NCBI RefSeq assembly: GCF_001263355.1
Contig: NZ_LGYO01000006.1
Span: 48,538 to 112,537, forward strand
Reading direction: 5' to 3'
DNA length: 64,000 bases
Source: Acetobacterium bakii
GTDB taxonomy: Bacteria; Bacillota; Clostridia; Eubacteriales; Eubacteriaceae
The notes under the pieces were generated by a model. The model did no database searches. It was not told where the DNA came from and worked only from the letters and a program-made list of their open reading frames with translations. Shown here piece after piece: positions 50,295 to 58,691 of this stretch (its first letter is position 1; each line of letters begins with the position of its first letter). The position numbers and the translations under genes were made by a program.

Positions 50295-52934
50295 ATGAAA
50301 CCATTGGGATTAAATGAAATTAGAGAAAAATTTTTGGCATTTTTTGAATCAAAAGAACATATGCGCCTGAACAGCTTCCCGCTTGTTCCCATTAACGATA
50401 AGAGTTTATTACTCATAAATTCGGGGATGGCACCCTTAAAGCCTTATTTCACCGGGGACGAGATTCCCCCGCGAGTACGCATCGCCAGCTGTCAGAAATG
50501 TATTCGCACACCGGACATTGAAAATGTTGGAAAAACAGCCCGACATGGGACTTTCTTTGAAATGCTTGGGAACTTTTCCTTCGGAGATTATTTTAAGAAA
50601 GAAGCTATTTCCTGGGCCTGGGAGTTTTGCACTGAGGTCATGGAAATGCCCGAAGACAAAATATTTATTTCTGTCTATTTAGAAGATGATGAGACCTATG
50701 ATATCTGGCATAAAGAGATGGGTATCCCCAAAGAACGGCTGGTGCGTTTAGGGAAAGAGGACAATTTCTGGGAGCATGGTCTGGGACCCTGTGGACCCTG
50801 TTCAGAATTATATTATGATCGTGGCGTCGAGTACGGTTGTGACAGCCCAACCTGTGGGGTCGGATGCGATTGTGACCGCTACGTTGAATTCTGGAACCTG
50901 GTTTTCACCCAATTCAATAAAGATGAAGCAGGCAATTATAATCCACTGCCCAAACCCAATATTGATACCGGCATGGGTTTAGAACGTCTGGCCGTTATTA
51001 TGCAGGGCGTCGACACGATTTTTGAAATTGATACAGTCGGACATGTGCTTAATTATATCTGTAAAAAAGCTGGGGTAACCTATGGCGAGAATCCCGATGA
51101 TGATGTTTCCATTCGGGTTGTAACCGATCATATCAGAAGTGTGACCTTTATGATTGCCGATGGGGTTATGCCCGGGAATGAAGGCCGTGGTTACGTATTA
51201 AGACGGCTGTTGCGCCGAGCGGTACGCCATGGTAAATTATTGGGAATTAAGGACCTGTTTTTGTATGATGTGGCCAAAGAAGCCATACGTGTTTCTGAAG
51301 GTGCTTATCCGGAACTCAGAGAAAAACAGGATTTTATTCAAAAGCTGATTCATATTGAAGAAGAGCATTTTAAAGATACTCTGGATCAGGGAATGGCGCT
51401 TCTAAACATAGAAATCGATAAGGTGCTGGCCATGGAAGAAACGGTTTTCCCAGGCGGCGGGGCATTTAAACTTTATGATACCTATGGGTTCCCATTTGAT
51501 CTTACCAAAGAGATTATTGAAGAACGGGGATTAACCATTATCGAAAACGAGTTTGAAAAAGAAATGCAAGCCCAACGGGAACGTGCCCGTGAGGATCGCC
51601 GGAACAGTGATTTGGCAGTATGGGCAGATGATCCCTTTAACCCACTGGGAGCCGAAGCGGTGAACACCTTTGTGGGCTATGATAATTTAGTGGCCGAAGG
51701 CACCATTCTCGGACTTTATGTCAACGATGCTTTAGTGCAGGAAGCTAAAGCCGGAGATGCGGTTCTGGTTCTTTTGGATCAAACCTCTTTTTATGCGGAA
51801 AGCGGCGGACAGACCGGTGACCATGGCATTATTCAAAAGGGCAATGGGCTCATTGAAATCAATGACTGTAAAAAAGGCAGTCTTGGCCGGCACATTCATT
51901 CCGGAATTGTAAAATCAGGAAGCTTTGAAGTCGGCGAAACCGTTATGGGTGAAGTGGATAAAGATCTCAGAAACGCGGTCCAGCGAAATCATACTTCAAC
52001 CCATTTAATGCATAAGGCGTTAAAACAAGTCCTTGGTGATCATGTGGAACAGGCCGGTTCTTTTGTATCCCCGGACCGTTTGCGATTCGACTTTAACCAT
52101 TATCAGGGGATGACACGAGAAGAAAAACGTCGGGTTGAGGATATTGTCAATGCTGCGGTTTTAGAAGCTTATGATGTCTCAATTTTTGAAACAAACATCG
52201 ATAAGGCCAAAAGCCTTGGGGCAACCGCACTTTTCGGCGAAAAATACGGTGAAATTGTGCGGGTCGTAAAAGTCGGGGATTTCAGCACTGAGCTGTGTGG
52301 GGGTTGTCATATTACCAACTCTGCTAAAATCGGATTATTTAAAATTCTCAGCGAAGGCGGCGTGGCAGCCGGGGTGCGACGTATTGAAGCCGCAACTGGA
52401 TTCAATGCCTTGCATATTGTTGAAAAAATGGATGATACCCTCGTTGATGTATCCAATCTCATGAAGACAAGTCCGGAACAGCTGCTGGAGAAAGTTAATG
52501 AATTAACCGAAGCCGGGAAACAAAAGGAACGGACCATTGCAGAATTAAAACAGAAATTTGCCGGGGATATGATTGTGGACATCCAACAGAAGATGATGAT
52601 CATTGATGGGATTCAAGTGACCATTGCCGAAATTGAAAACATGCCAATGGATGAGCTTCGAAACGTCAGCGACCTGCTAAAAGATCGGATGGGATCGGGC
52701 GTAGTACTTCTGGGAAGTGTTCATGATGGCAAGGTGAACTTTATTGCAACAGCAACCAAAGATGTTGTCAAACGTGGTTTTCATGCCGGTAAGCTTGTGA
52801 AAGAAGTGGCGACTATTGCCGGCGGCGGCGGCGGCGGAAGGCCCGATATGGCGCAGGCTGGAGGGAAATACCCGGAAAAATTGGCGGAATCCCTTAAAAA
52901 GGGAGAAAGCTGCATAAGGGAGCAATTAAGCTGA
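50295..52934 (+). CDS. alaS: alanine--tRNA ligase
   Basis: An 879-residue class II aminoacyl-tRNA synthetase. The N-terminal catalytic core has LINSGMAPLKPYFTG, RIASCQKCIRTPDIENVGKT, RHGTFFEMLGNFSFGDYF and GPCGPCSELYYDRG. The editing domain contains HTSTHLMHKALKQVLG (HxxxH) and a CGGCH motif. The C-terminal C-Ala/DHHA1 domain has GGGGGGRPDMAQAGG. AGAAGGAG precedes the ATG. Its expression is expected to depend on the upstream T-box. Confidence 0.97.
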   Translation: MKPLGLNEIREKFLAFFESKEHMRLNSFPLVPINDKSLLLINSGMAPLKPYFTGDEIPPRVRIASCQKCIRTPDIENVGKTARHGTFFEMLGNFSFGDYFKKEAISWAWEFCTEVMEMPEDKIFISVYLEDDETYDIWHKEMGIPKERLVRLGKEDNFWEHGLGPCGPCSELYYDRGVEYGCDSPTCGVGCDCDRYVEFWNLVFTQFNKDEAGNYNPLPKPNIDTGMGLERLAVIMQGVDTIFEIDTVGHVLNYICKKAGVTYGENPDDDVSIRVVTDHIRSVTFMIADGVMPGNEGRGYVLRRLLRRAVRHGKLLGIKDLFLYDVAKEAIRVSEGAYPELREKQDFIQKLIHIEEEHFKDTLDQGMALLNIEIDKVLAMEETVFPGGGAFKLYDTYGFPFDLTKEIIEERGLTIIENEFEKEMQAQRERAREDRRNSDLAVWADDPFNPLGAEAVNTFVGYDNLVAEGTILGLYVNDALVQEAKAGDAVLVLLDQTSFYAESGGQTGDHGIIQKGNGLIEINDCKKGSLGRHIHSGIVKSGSFEVGETVMGEVDKDLRNAVQRNHTSTHLMHKALKQVLGDHVEQAGSFVSPDRLRFDFNHYQGMTREEKRRVEDIVNAAVLEAYDVSIFETNIDKAKSLGATALFGEKYGEIVRVVKVGDFSTELCGGCHITNSAKIGLFKILSEGGVAAGVRRIEAATGFNALHIVEKMDDTLVDVSNLMKTSPEQLLEKVNELTEAGKQKERTIAELKQKFAGDMIVDIQQKMMIIDGIQVTIAEIENMPMDELRNVSDLLKDRMGSGVVLLGSVHDGKVNFIATATKDVVKRGFHAGKLVKEVATIAGGGGGGRPDMAQAGGKYPEKLAESLKKGESCIREQLS

Positions 52935-52968
52935 TTTCTAAAGAAAATTAAAAATTACGTCATTTGAC

Positions 52969-52997
52969 TTGTCTTTTAGTTGTCTTTAGGTTAAAAT
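52969..52997 (+). promoter_or_regulatory. candidate promoter of ireB
   Basis: TTGTCT (52969-52974) and TAAAAT (52992-52997) with a 17-base spacer, about 30 bases before the ireB start. Confidence 0.45.
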
Positions 52998-53025
52998 GAT
53001 TACAGTTGATTGTGAAGGAGGTCAG

Positions 53026-53298
53026 ATGACAATGGGAGAAAATACGGTGATTGATCAAGGAACAATTATGTTTGAGGTCGATAACGAAAAGGCTCAGAAG
53101 ATCGACAGTGTAATGCGTAATGTTCATAAGGCTTTAGTTGAAAAGGGTTATAACCCTATCAATCAAATTGTAGGTTATGTCATGTCAGGAGATCCGACCT
53201 ATATCACAAGTCATAGAGAAGCGCGTAATGCTATACAGAAGATTGAACGAGACGAGTTATTGGAAGAACTTGTACGACGTTATTTGAACAGTATTTAG
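53026..53298 (+). CDS. ireB: IreB family regulatory phosphoprotein (UPF0297)
   Basis: A 90-residue protein with MFEVDNEKAQKIDSVMRNVH, EKGYNPINQIVGYVMSGDP, TYITSHREARNAIQKIERDE and the C-terminal RYLNSI, the conserved UPF0297/IreB pattern. In Enterococcus, IreB is phosphorylated by the PASTA kinase IreK and affects cephalosporin tolerance. AAGGAGG sits before the ATG at 53026, giving the family length; the longer frame begins at 52996. It is downstream of alaS, as in most Firmicutes. Confidence 0.93.
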   Translation: MTMGENTVIDQGTIMFEVDNEKAQKIDSVMRNVHKALVEKGYNPINQIVGYVMSGDPTYITSHREARNAIQKIERDELLEELVRRYLNSI

Positions 53299-53308
53299 TA
53301 GGAATATA

Positions 53309-53344
53309 AATAGGGCTGTCTCAAAAGAGGCAGCCCTATTTTAA
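53309..53344 (+). terminator. terminator after ireB
   Basis: AATAGGGCTGTCTC/GAGGCAGCCCTATT stem with an AAAA loop, ending in TATTTTA. Confidence 0.82.
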
Positions 53345-53365
53345 TTAGGAAGACCGGGTGAAGAG

Positions 53366-54310
53366 ATGAAAATGAATGCCTTAGGAAATACCGGAATTAT
53401 GGTTTCTCGGATGTGCTTCGGAAGTCTGACCATCGGCCCTCTTCAAAAAAATAAAACCCTTACAGAAAGTCGGGAGATTATCGCCGCTGCCCTTGATCTG
53501 GGTGTCAATTTTTTTGATACCGCGGATTTATATAATAACTACGATCATTTGCATCAGGCCATAGAGCTGCGGCGAGACGTCATCATCAGCACAAAGTCCT
53601 ATGACTATACGGCAGTGGGTGTTGAAAAAAGATTGCATCGGGCGCTCAAAGAGCTTGGTCGTGACTACGTAGATATTTATTTGCTCCACGAACAGGAGAG
53701 CCGAAAGACCATCGAAGGTCATTGGGAAGCCATTGAAGCCCTCATAAAGATGAAGGATGCAGGCAAGATCAGGGCCATTGGCATTTCAACCCACAGAATC
53801 GAAGGCGTTCGGGATGCGGCTACTTTTTCCGAACTGGATGTCATCCACCCTTTGATTAATCGAACCGGGATTGGTATTGAGGATGGCACAAATCTGGAAA
53901 TGGAAGTTGCGATTCATGAAGCAAAACTTGCTGGGAAAGGTCTTTACGGCATGAAGCCACTGGGCGGGGGCAATCTTTTGTCCCAAAAACAGGCCTGTTT
54001 TGACTATGTATTGGGTCTGAAGGATCTGGATGCCATTGCCATCGGGGTTCAATCCATTGACGAAGTTTCGTACAATGTAAAGCAATTTAATGGCGAACCG
54101 ATTTCCGAGGCACTGGCATTAGCGGTTTTGACGGCTCCAAAGGCATTGCAAATCAGTGACTGGTGTATTGGCTGTGGGGAATGTGTGCGTCATTGTAAAC
54201 AAAAGGCCTTGTCCATTAAGAATGGCAAAGCGGTACTTAACAAAGACAAGTGCGTTCTTTGTTGTTATTGCGGGGCCTACTGCAAGGATTTTTGTATTAA
54301 GGTGATATAA
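53366..54310 (+). CDS. aldo/keto reductase with C-terminal 4Fe-4S ferredoxin domain
   Basis: A 314-residue protein. The TIM-barrel aldo/keto reductase domain (about 1-235) has GVNFFDTADLYNNYDHLHQA with the catalytic Asp/Tyr, STKSYDY with the Lys, and YVDIYLLHEQ with the His. A C-terminal ferredoxin domain has two [4Fe-4S] motifs, CIGCGECVRHCKQKAL and CVLCCYCGAYCKDFC. Such proteins probably exchange electrons with ferredoxin, unlike NADPH-only homologues. The second motif is unusually Cys-rich. Substrate unknown. Confidence 0.92.
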   Translation: MKMNALGNTGIMVSRMCFGSLTIGPLQKNKTLTESREIIAAALDLGVNFFDTADLYNNYDHLHQAIELRRDVIISTKSYDYTAVGVEKRLHRALKELGRDYVDIYLLHEQESRKTIEGHWEAIEALIKMKDAGKIRAIGISTHRIEGVRDAATFSELDVIHPLINRTGIGIEDGTNLEMEVAIHEAKLAGKGLYGMKPLGGGNLLSQKQACFDYVLGLKDLDAIAIGVQSIDEVSYNVKQFNGEPISEALALAVLTAPKALQISDWCIGCGECVRHCKQKALSIKNGKAVLNKDKCVLCCYCGAYCKDFCIKVI

Positions 54311-54338
54311 CAAATATAGTGAAATAGATAGGAAAAAA

Positions 54339-54755
54339 ATGGAAAGAATATTAGGAATTGATGTTGGCGACAAACGCATTGGGATTGCGGTAACAGACCC
54401 CCTTCAAATTACGGCTCAAGGTGTGATGACTTTAAGACGAAAGACAAGGGATGACGATCTGGAAGCCTTCCGTCAACTCATTGAAAAATACGAACTGAAA
54501 AAAATCGTTGCGGGGTTGCCGTTAAACATGGATGGCACCGAATCGTCCCAAACCCGAAAAACCCAAAATTTTTGCCAGTTCATTAAGAAACGGTTAAATG
54601 TGGAAATTATTTATATTGACGAACGCTTAACCTCCTCATGGTCTGAAAAGATTCTGATTGAAGGAAATGTGTCACGAAAAAACAGAAAAGAATTTATCGA
54701 CACTCTGGCAGCCCAAATGATTCTCCAATCCTACATGGATCGGGCAGGCAAGTAG
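54339..54755 (+). CDS. ruvX: Holliday junction resolvase-like / pre-16S rRNA nuclease RuvX (YqgF)
   Basis: A 138-residue RNase H-fold protein: ILGIDVGDKRIGIAVTDPLQ, KKIVAGLPLNMDGTESSQTR, YIDERLTSSWSE and KEFIDTLAAQMILQSYMD. The acidic residues for two-metal catalysis (D in IDVGD, E in DERLTS, D in IDTLAA) are present. Known from other bacteria to process the 5' end of 16S rRNA. It lies in the usual ireB-ruvX-DUF1292 neighbourhood, with an aldo/keto reductase inserted. Confidence 0.95.
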   Translation: MERILGIDVGDKRIGIAVTDPLQITAQGVMTLRRKTRDDDLEAFRQLIEKYELKKIVAGLPLNMDGTESSQTRKTQNFCQFIKKRLNVEIIYIDERLTSSWSEKILIEGNVSRKNRKEFIDTLAAQMILQSYMDRAGK

Positions 54756-54847
54756 AAAAATTTCATTAGTAATGGATTTTTTAAGCATCACAGGATATAA
54801 TAATAAGACTGTGAGCGTAAATATTTATCAAGAAAGAGGTAAAAAGA

Positions 54848-55138
54848 ATGGAAGAAATGAGAGAAACAATTTTTTTAGTGAATGATGACGGGATTGAAAA
54901 AGAGTATGAGGTCGTTGAAAGCTTTGATATTGAAGAAAAAAGCTACCTGTTATTATCTGAAAATGAAGAAAGCGACGATGTATTCCCATTTTTTATAACC
55001 ATCGATGAAAATGGCGAAGAAGGATTAATGCCTGTGGAAGATGAAGCAGAATTTGCATTAATCGCTGAATTCTACGATAGTTTAGATTATGATGACGAAG
55101 AAGAAGAAGACGAAGAGGGTGAAGGTGAAACTGAGTAA
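54848..55138 (+). CDS. DUF1292 family protein (YrzB-like)
   Basis: A 96-residue acidic protein: TIFLVNDDGIEKEYEVVESF followed by SYLLLSENEESDDVFPFF and a tail of about 25 Asp/Glu residues. It is the usual partner of ireB and ruvX in Firmicutes. Function unknown. The acidic tail is encoded by GAA/GAC repeats, and the start codon of sfsA lies within it. AAAGAGGT precedes the ATG. Confidence 0.9.
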   Translation: MEEMRETIFLVNDDGIEKEYEVVESFDIEEKSYLLLSENEESDDVFPFFITIDENGEEGLMPVEDEAEFALIAEFYDSLDYDDEEEEDEEGEGETE

Positions 55139-55838
55139 ATTCCCTTTAGTTAGTGGAATTTTTATCAGTCGACCGAACCGCTTTATTGCAAAAGTGATGA
55201 TTAACCAGGAGGAGAAAGTCGCCCATGTACCCAATACTGGACGCATGGGTGAACTTCTTGTCCCGGGAGTTCGAGCAGTATTGGCCTGGAACCCGGCACC
55301 ACATCGAAAAACCGATTATACCCTTATTCTGGTGGAAAATAATGGCCGATGGGTGGGGATCCATTCAGTGCTGGCTAATAAAGTTGCATACGAGTATTTC
55401 GACGCTCAATCGGATGTTTCAGAGCTTAAACAGGAAGTAATCTATGGCAATAGTCGTTTCGATCTTGCCTGTTTTCGTGGCGCACAGCCGTGGTTCTATG
55501 AAGTGAAAAGTGTTAACCTGATGGCCGGTGACATTGCTTTGTTTCCCGACGCCCCAACCGAACGAGGGTCAAAGCATCTTGCTGAACTGATTAATGCCCA
55601 ACAAGAAGGTTACCGCGCCGGTGTTGTTTTTATCATTCAGCGTAACGATGCTACGTCATTCCAAGCAAACACCAAGATGGACCCTAAATTTTCGAGCTTA
55701 TTGGATCAATGTCATAATCTGGGAATAGAGATCCGTGCTCTCTCCTGTGATATTGATGGAGTAAACATAGAAATTATCGGAGAATTGCCTGTGAGCGTAT
55801 CATCAGAAGAAATTTTGGGAAAGGTGCAAAAGCCATGA
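55119..55838 (+). CDS. sfsA: SfsA family protein (sugar fermentation stimulation protein homologue)
   Basis: About 239 residues with VSGIFISRPNRFIAKVMI, the signature NTGRMGELLVPG, IHSVLANKVAYEYF, RFDLACFRGAQPWFYEVKSV and FPDAPTERGSKHLAELINAQ. SfsA contains a PD-(D/E)xK nuclease-like core and has been linked to maltose metabolism in E. coli; its biochemical role is unsettled. The exact start is unclear: the frame runs back to 55089, but GTG at 55119 or 55125 is most likely. It overlaps DUF1292 and ends in an ATGA overlap with fur. Confidence 0.88.
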   Translation: MKVKLSKFPLVSGIFISRPNRFIAKVMINQEEKVAHVPNTGRMGELLVPGVRAVLAWNPAPHRKTDYTLILVENNGRWVGIHSVLANKVAYEYFDAQSDVSELKQEVIYGNSRFDLACFRGAQPWFYEVKSVNLMAGDIALFPDAPTERGSKHLAELINAQQEGYRAGVVFIIQRNDATSFQANTKMDPKFSSLLDQCHNLGIEIRALSCDIDGVNIEIIGELPVSVSSEEILGKVQKP

Positions 55839-56290
55839 ACAATCAAACTCAAATTGTGGATGCACTGAGGAAAAGGGGAAACAAAGTTACCCCCCAACGC
55901 CTTATTACCATAGAGGTTCTTCTGACCATGGGACAACAACACTTCAGTGTCGAAGAGTTGTTTCATGGCGTTAAACAACGTAACCCCGAAGTAGGAATGT
56001 CGACCATTTATCGAACGGTGCAGATATTAGAAGAAATGCGACTCATTACCAAACGTAATTTTGATGATGGTTTTGCCAGGTACGAATTGTGCGAAATGGA
56101 TGAAAAACACTGGCATCATCATTTGATTTGTTTAAAATGCGGAAGGGTCATCGAAATGCAAGACGAATACCTGGAAGCGTTAGAAAAAGAAATAGAAAAA
56201 AAAGGATTTATAATAATAAATCATGAACTTAAAGTATACGGATACTGTTCGGATTGTTATGCAAATATGGAAGGAGAAAAATTTGACTGA
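55835..56290 (+). CDS. Fur family transcriptional regulator
   Basis: A 151-residue metal-dependent regulator. Winged helix at about 10-85 (RGNKVTPQRLITIEVLL and VGMSTIYRTVQILEEMRL). Regulatory metal site around HWHHHLICLKCGRVIEMQ. Structural zinc Cys pairs CLKCG and YCSDC are both present. Fur, Zur and PerR cannot be separated with confidence; the HHHLIC pattern fits Fur best. It overlaps sfsA by 4 bases, and the RNase J start lies within its last codons. Confidence 0.9.
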   Translation: MNNQTQIVDALRKRGNKVTPQRLITIEVLLTMGQQHFSVEELFHGVKQRNPEVGMSTIYRTVQILEEMRLITKRNFDDGFARYELCEMDEKHWHHHLICLKCGRVIEMQDEYLEALEKEIEKKGFIIINHELKVYGYCSDCYANMEGEKFD

Positions 56291-58022
56291 AAACAGCAAC
56301 ATAATTGTAGGGACCCCGGAACGATTGGAAAATCGACCGAGATCCAGAAAAAAAGCACAACCACTGAGAAACAAAGATAAACTGAGACTGATTCCACTGG
56401 GGGGATTAGGCGAAATCGGAAAAAATATGAACGTTTTTGAATACAAAGACGAGATTATTATTCTGGATTGCGGATTAAAATTCCCGGATGATGAAATGTT
56501 TGGTATTGATATCGTCTTGCCAGACTTCAACTACGTTATAGAAAACAAAGATAAAGTAAAAGGGATTATCATTACCCATGGTCATGAGGATCATATCGGA
56601 GGACTTGTTTATCTCTTGAAAAAGATAAATGTCCCAATTTATGCAACAAAATTTACAATGGGACTGATCGATCGAAAACTTAAAGAACATGGACTGTTAA
56701 CAAAAGTTGAAAGAATCATTGTTAAACCCAAAGAACGTATTGATATTGGAGAATTCAATGTTGAATTTATCCGTGTCAACCACAGTATTGCCGATGCAGT
56801 AGGATTTTGTATTAAATGTCCTGCAGCAACCGTTGTCCATACCGGCGATTTTAAAATTGACTACAATCCCATCGGTGGTGAGGTAATCGACTTGCAGCGA
56901 TTCGCCAAAATTGGAACCCAGGGAGTGGACTTGCTGATGTCCGACAGTACCAATGTTGAAGGTCCTGGATTTACCGCATCAGAAAGCACCGTGGGACCCT
57001 CTCTCTTTAATCTCTTCCGAGGGGCTAAGGGAAGAATTATTGTGACCACCTTTGCTTCCAATGTGCACAGACTCCAACAGGCAATCGACGCAGCGGTGGA
57101 ATATAACCGTAAAGTTATTATTTGTGGCCGCAGCATGGAAAATGTCAGTGAAGTGGCCATGGATCTTGGCTATATGAATGTTCCCCCAAATACATTGGTA
57201 AAATTAAAAGACATTAAAAATTATAAAGATAAAGAAATAGTGATTATTACCACCGGCAGCCAGGGAGAACCTATGGCAGCACTGGGTCGTATGGCATTAG
57301 GCGAGCACCGTCAGCTGACCATTAAAAAAGAAGACCTTGTAATTATCTCAGCATCAGCCGTCCCGGGAAATGAAAAAACTGTCTCCGAAGTCATTAATAA
57401 ACTGGTGGCACTTGGATCCGAAGTTGTTTATGGACGCTATGCCGAAATTCATGTTTCCGGACATGCACGTCAAGAAGAATTAAAACTAATGATTACCTTA
57501 GTCAGACCTAAAAATTTCATGCCGATTCATGGCGAAAGCCGAATGCTTATGCAGCATGTGGAACTGGCCCAATCCATCGGAATGAGTAAAGATAAAACCT
57601 ATCTAGTTGATAACGGAACTATTCTGGAAATTGACAAAAGAGGCATCGTGATTGCTGGAAAAACCCAGGCAGAACCAATTTTGGTTGATGGACTGGGAGT
57701 CGGCGATATTGGGAATATTGTCCTCAATGATCGTAAGCGATTGTCTGAGGATGGCTTGTTTATTGTGGTATGTACCATGCATAAAGGAAAGGCCATATCA
57801 GGACCGGATATTATTTCACGTGGATTTGTATATGTACGGGAATCCGAAACGCTTATAAATAATGCCAGGGATGAAGTAAAAAAAGCCTTGCTTTCTTGTG
57901 AAGAAAAGGGTATCGTTGATTGGAACTCCATTAAAAATGTAGTCAGAGAATCGCTCTTTAAATATCTCTATGATCAAACTAAAAGGAAGCCCATGATACT
58001 TCCGATTCTTATGGAAGTATAA
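56283..58022 (+). CDS. rnj: ribonuclease J
   Basis: A 579-residue metallo-beta-lactamase/beta-CASP RNase with 5'-3' exonuclease and endonuclease activity. LIPLGGLGEIGKNMNVFEY at about 34-53, the metal motif THGHEDHIGG, HTGDFKIDYNP, SDSTNVEGPGFT, the beta-CASP region VTTFASNVHRLQQ, and ISGHARQEELK-like motif as VSGHARQEELKLM. The C-terminal domain follows. The start is TTG at 56283 with GGAAGGAG upstream; the frame is open to 56223 within fur. The N-terminal basic extension of about 30 residues is typical of Clostridia. Confidence 0.94.
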   Translation: MTENSNIIVGTPERLENRPRSRKKAQPLRNKDKLRLIPLGGLGEIGKNMNVFEYKDEIIILDCGLKFPDDEMFGIDIVLPDFNYVIENKDKVKGIIITHGHEDHIGGLVYLLKKINVPIYATKFTMGLIDRKLKEHGLLTKVERIIVKPKERIDIGEFNVEFIRVNHSIADAVGFCIKCPAATVVHTGDFKIDYNPIGGEVIDLQRFAKIGTQGVDLLMSDSTNVEGPGFTASESTVGPSLFNLFRGAKGRIIVTTFASNVHRLQQAIDAAVEYNRKVIICGRSMENVSEVAMDLGYMNVPPNTLVKLKDIKNYKDKEIVIITTGSQGEPMAALGRMALGEHRQLTIKKEDLVIISASAVPGNEKTVSEVINKLVALGSEVVYGRYAEIHVSGHARQEELKLMITLVRPKNFMPIHGESRMLMQHVELAQSIGMSKDKTYLVDNGTILEIDKRGIVIAGKTQAEPILVDGLGVGDIGNIVLNDRKRLSEDGLFIVVCTMHKGKAISGPDIISRGFVYVRESETLINNARDEVKKALLSCEEKGIVDWNSIKNVVRESLFKYLYDQTKRKPMILPILMEV

Positions 58023-58040
58023 TTATAAATTAATAGCATT

Positions 58041-58182
58041 TGCGAAAGCGTGAATATCACCACTGCACGTTTTATAATGCAATTTCTACACGCTTCGTCG
58101 GACACTCTGCGAGATGTCCGATGAAGACGTTATAAAATTGATTATAAACCTCTGCGTACTGGTGGTAGTTATTGCTTTCACA
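58041..58182 (+). repeat. long imperfect palindrome I between rnj and ylbF-like gene
   Basis: 142 bp. The arms pair over most of their length (TGCGAAAGC with GCTTTCACA, TATCACCAC with GGTGGTAG, TTTTATAATGCAATTT with AAAATTGATTATAAA) and the apex is TCGGACA/TGTCCGA. Its arms and most of its apex differ from the A-H elements. It has no T-run. It fills the 190-base gap. Confidence 0.75.
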
Positions 58183-58215
58183 GAATCTATAATAAATTTA
58201 AATTAGGAGAATAAA

Positions 58216-58584
58216 ATGAACGTATATGATGAAGCAAACAATTTAGCAAAAGCACTCAAGGAATCCAGTGAGTACAAGAACTTCTTAGAAGCAAAAGTAA
58301 AGCTGGAAAAAGATGCCGAAAAGTATGAGATGGCTAAAGACTACATGCGCAAGCAAATGGAAGTTCAATCCATGCAAATGATGGGACAAGAGCTTACTGA
58401 GGAACAAATAAGTTCCTACAACACCCTTGCAAATACCATCATGGGCATACCGGAAATTGCTGAGTTTTTCCAGACACAAATGTACTTCTCAGTGATCTTT
58501 CAAGACATAACCGATATTATTGCCAAGGCAGTGGATTTGGATATGGGCCTTTTCGATGAAAACGGGGAAGTATGTGGATCTTAG
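58216..58584 (+). CDS. YlbF/YmcA family regulator (DUF964)
   Basis: A 122-residue all-helical protein: NVYDEANNLAKALKESSEYK, then KVKLEKDAEKYEMAKDYMRK, EEQISSYNTLANTIMGIPEI and a final IADYF-like FQTQMYFSVIFQDITDII. In Bacillus, YlbF, YmcA and YaaT form a complex acting on RNase Y, affecting mRNA processing and development. Being next to RNase J here is suggestive but not proof of shared work. AGGAG precedes the ATG. Confidence 0.85.
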   Translation: MNVYDEANNLAKALKESSEYKNFLEAKVKLEKDAEKYEMAKDYMRKQMEVQSMQMMGQELTEEQISSYNTLANTIMGIPEIAEFFQTQMYFSVIFQDITDIIAKAVDLDMGLFDENGEVCGS

Positions 58585-58609
58585 TCAGCTCCCTGAATAA
58601 AACACAGAA

Positions 58610-58657
58610 AAAGAATATAGGCAACCACTTTCAATAGGGGTCCTATATTCTTTTTTT
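58610..58657 (+). terminator. terminator after the YlbF-like gene
   Basis: AAGAATATAGG/CCTATATTCTT stem, 19-base loop, followed by seven T residues. Confidence 0.82.
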
Positions 58658-58691
58658 ATAGTTCTTGAAACCAAAAAAAGGAAGTTAATCA

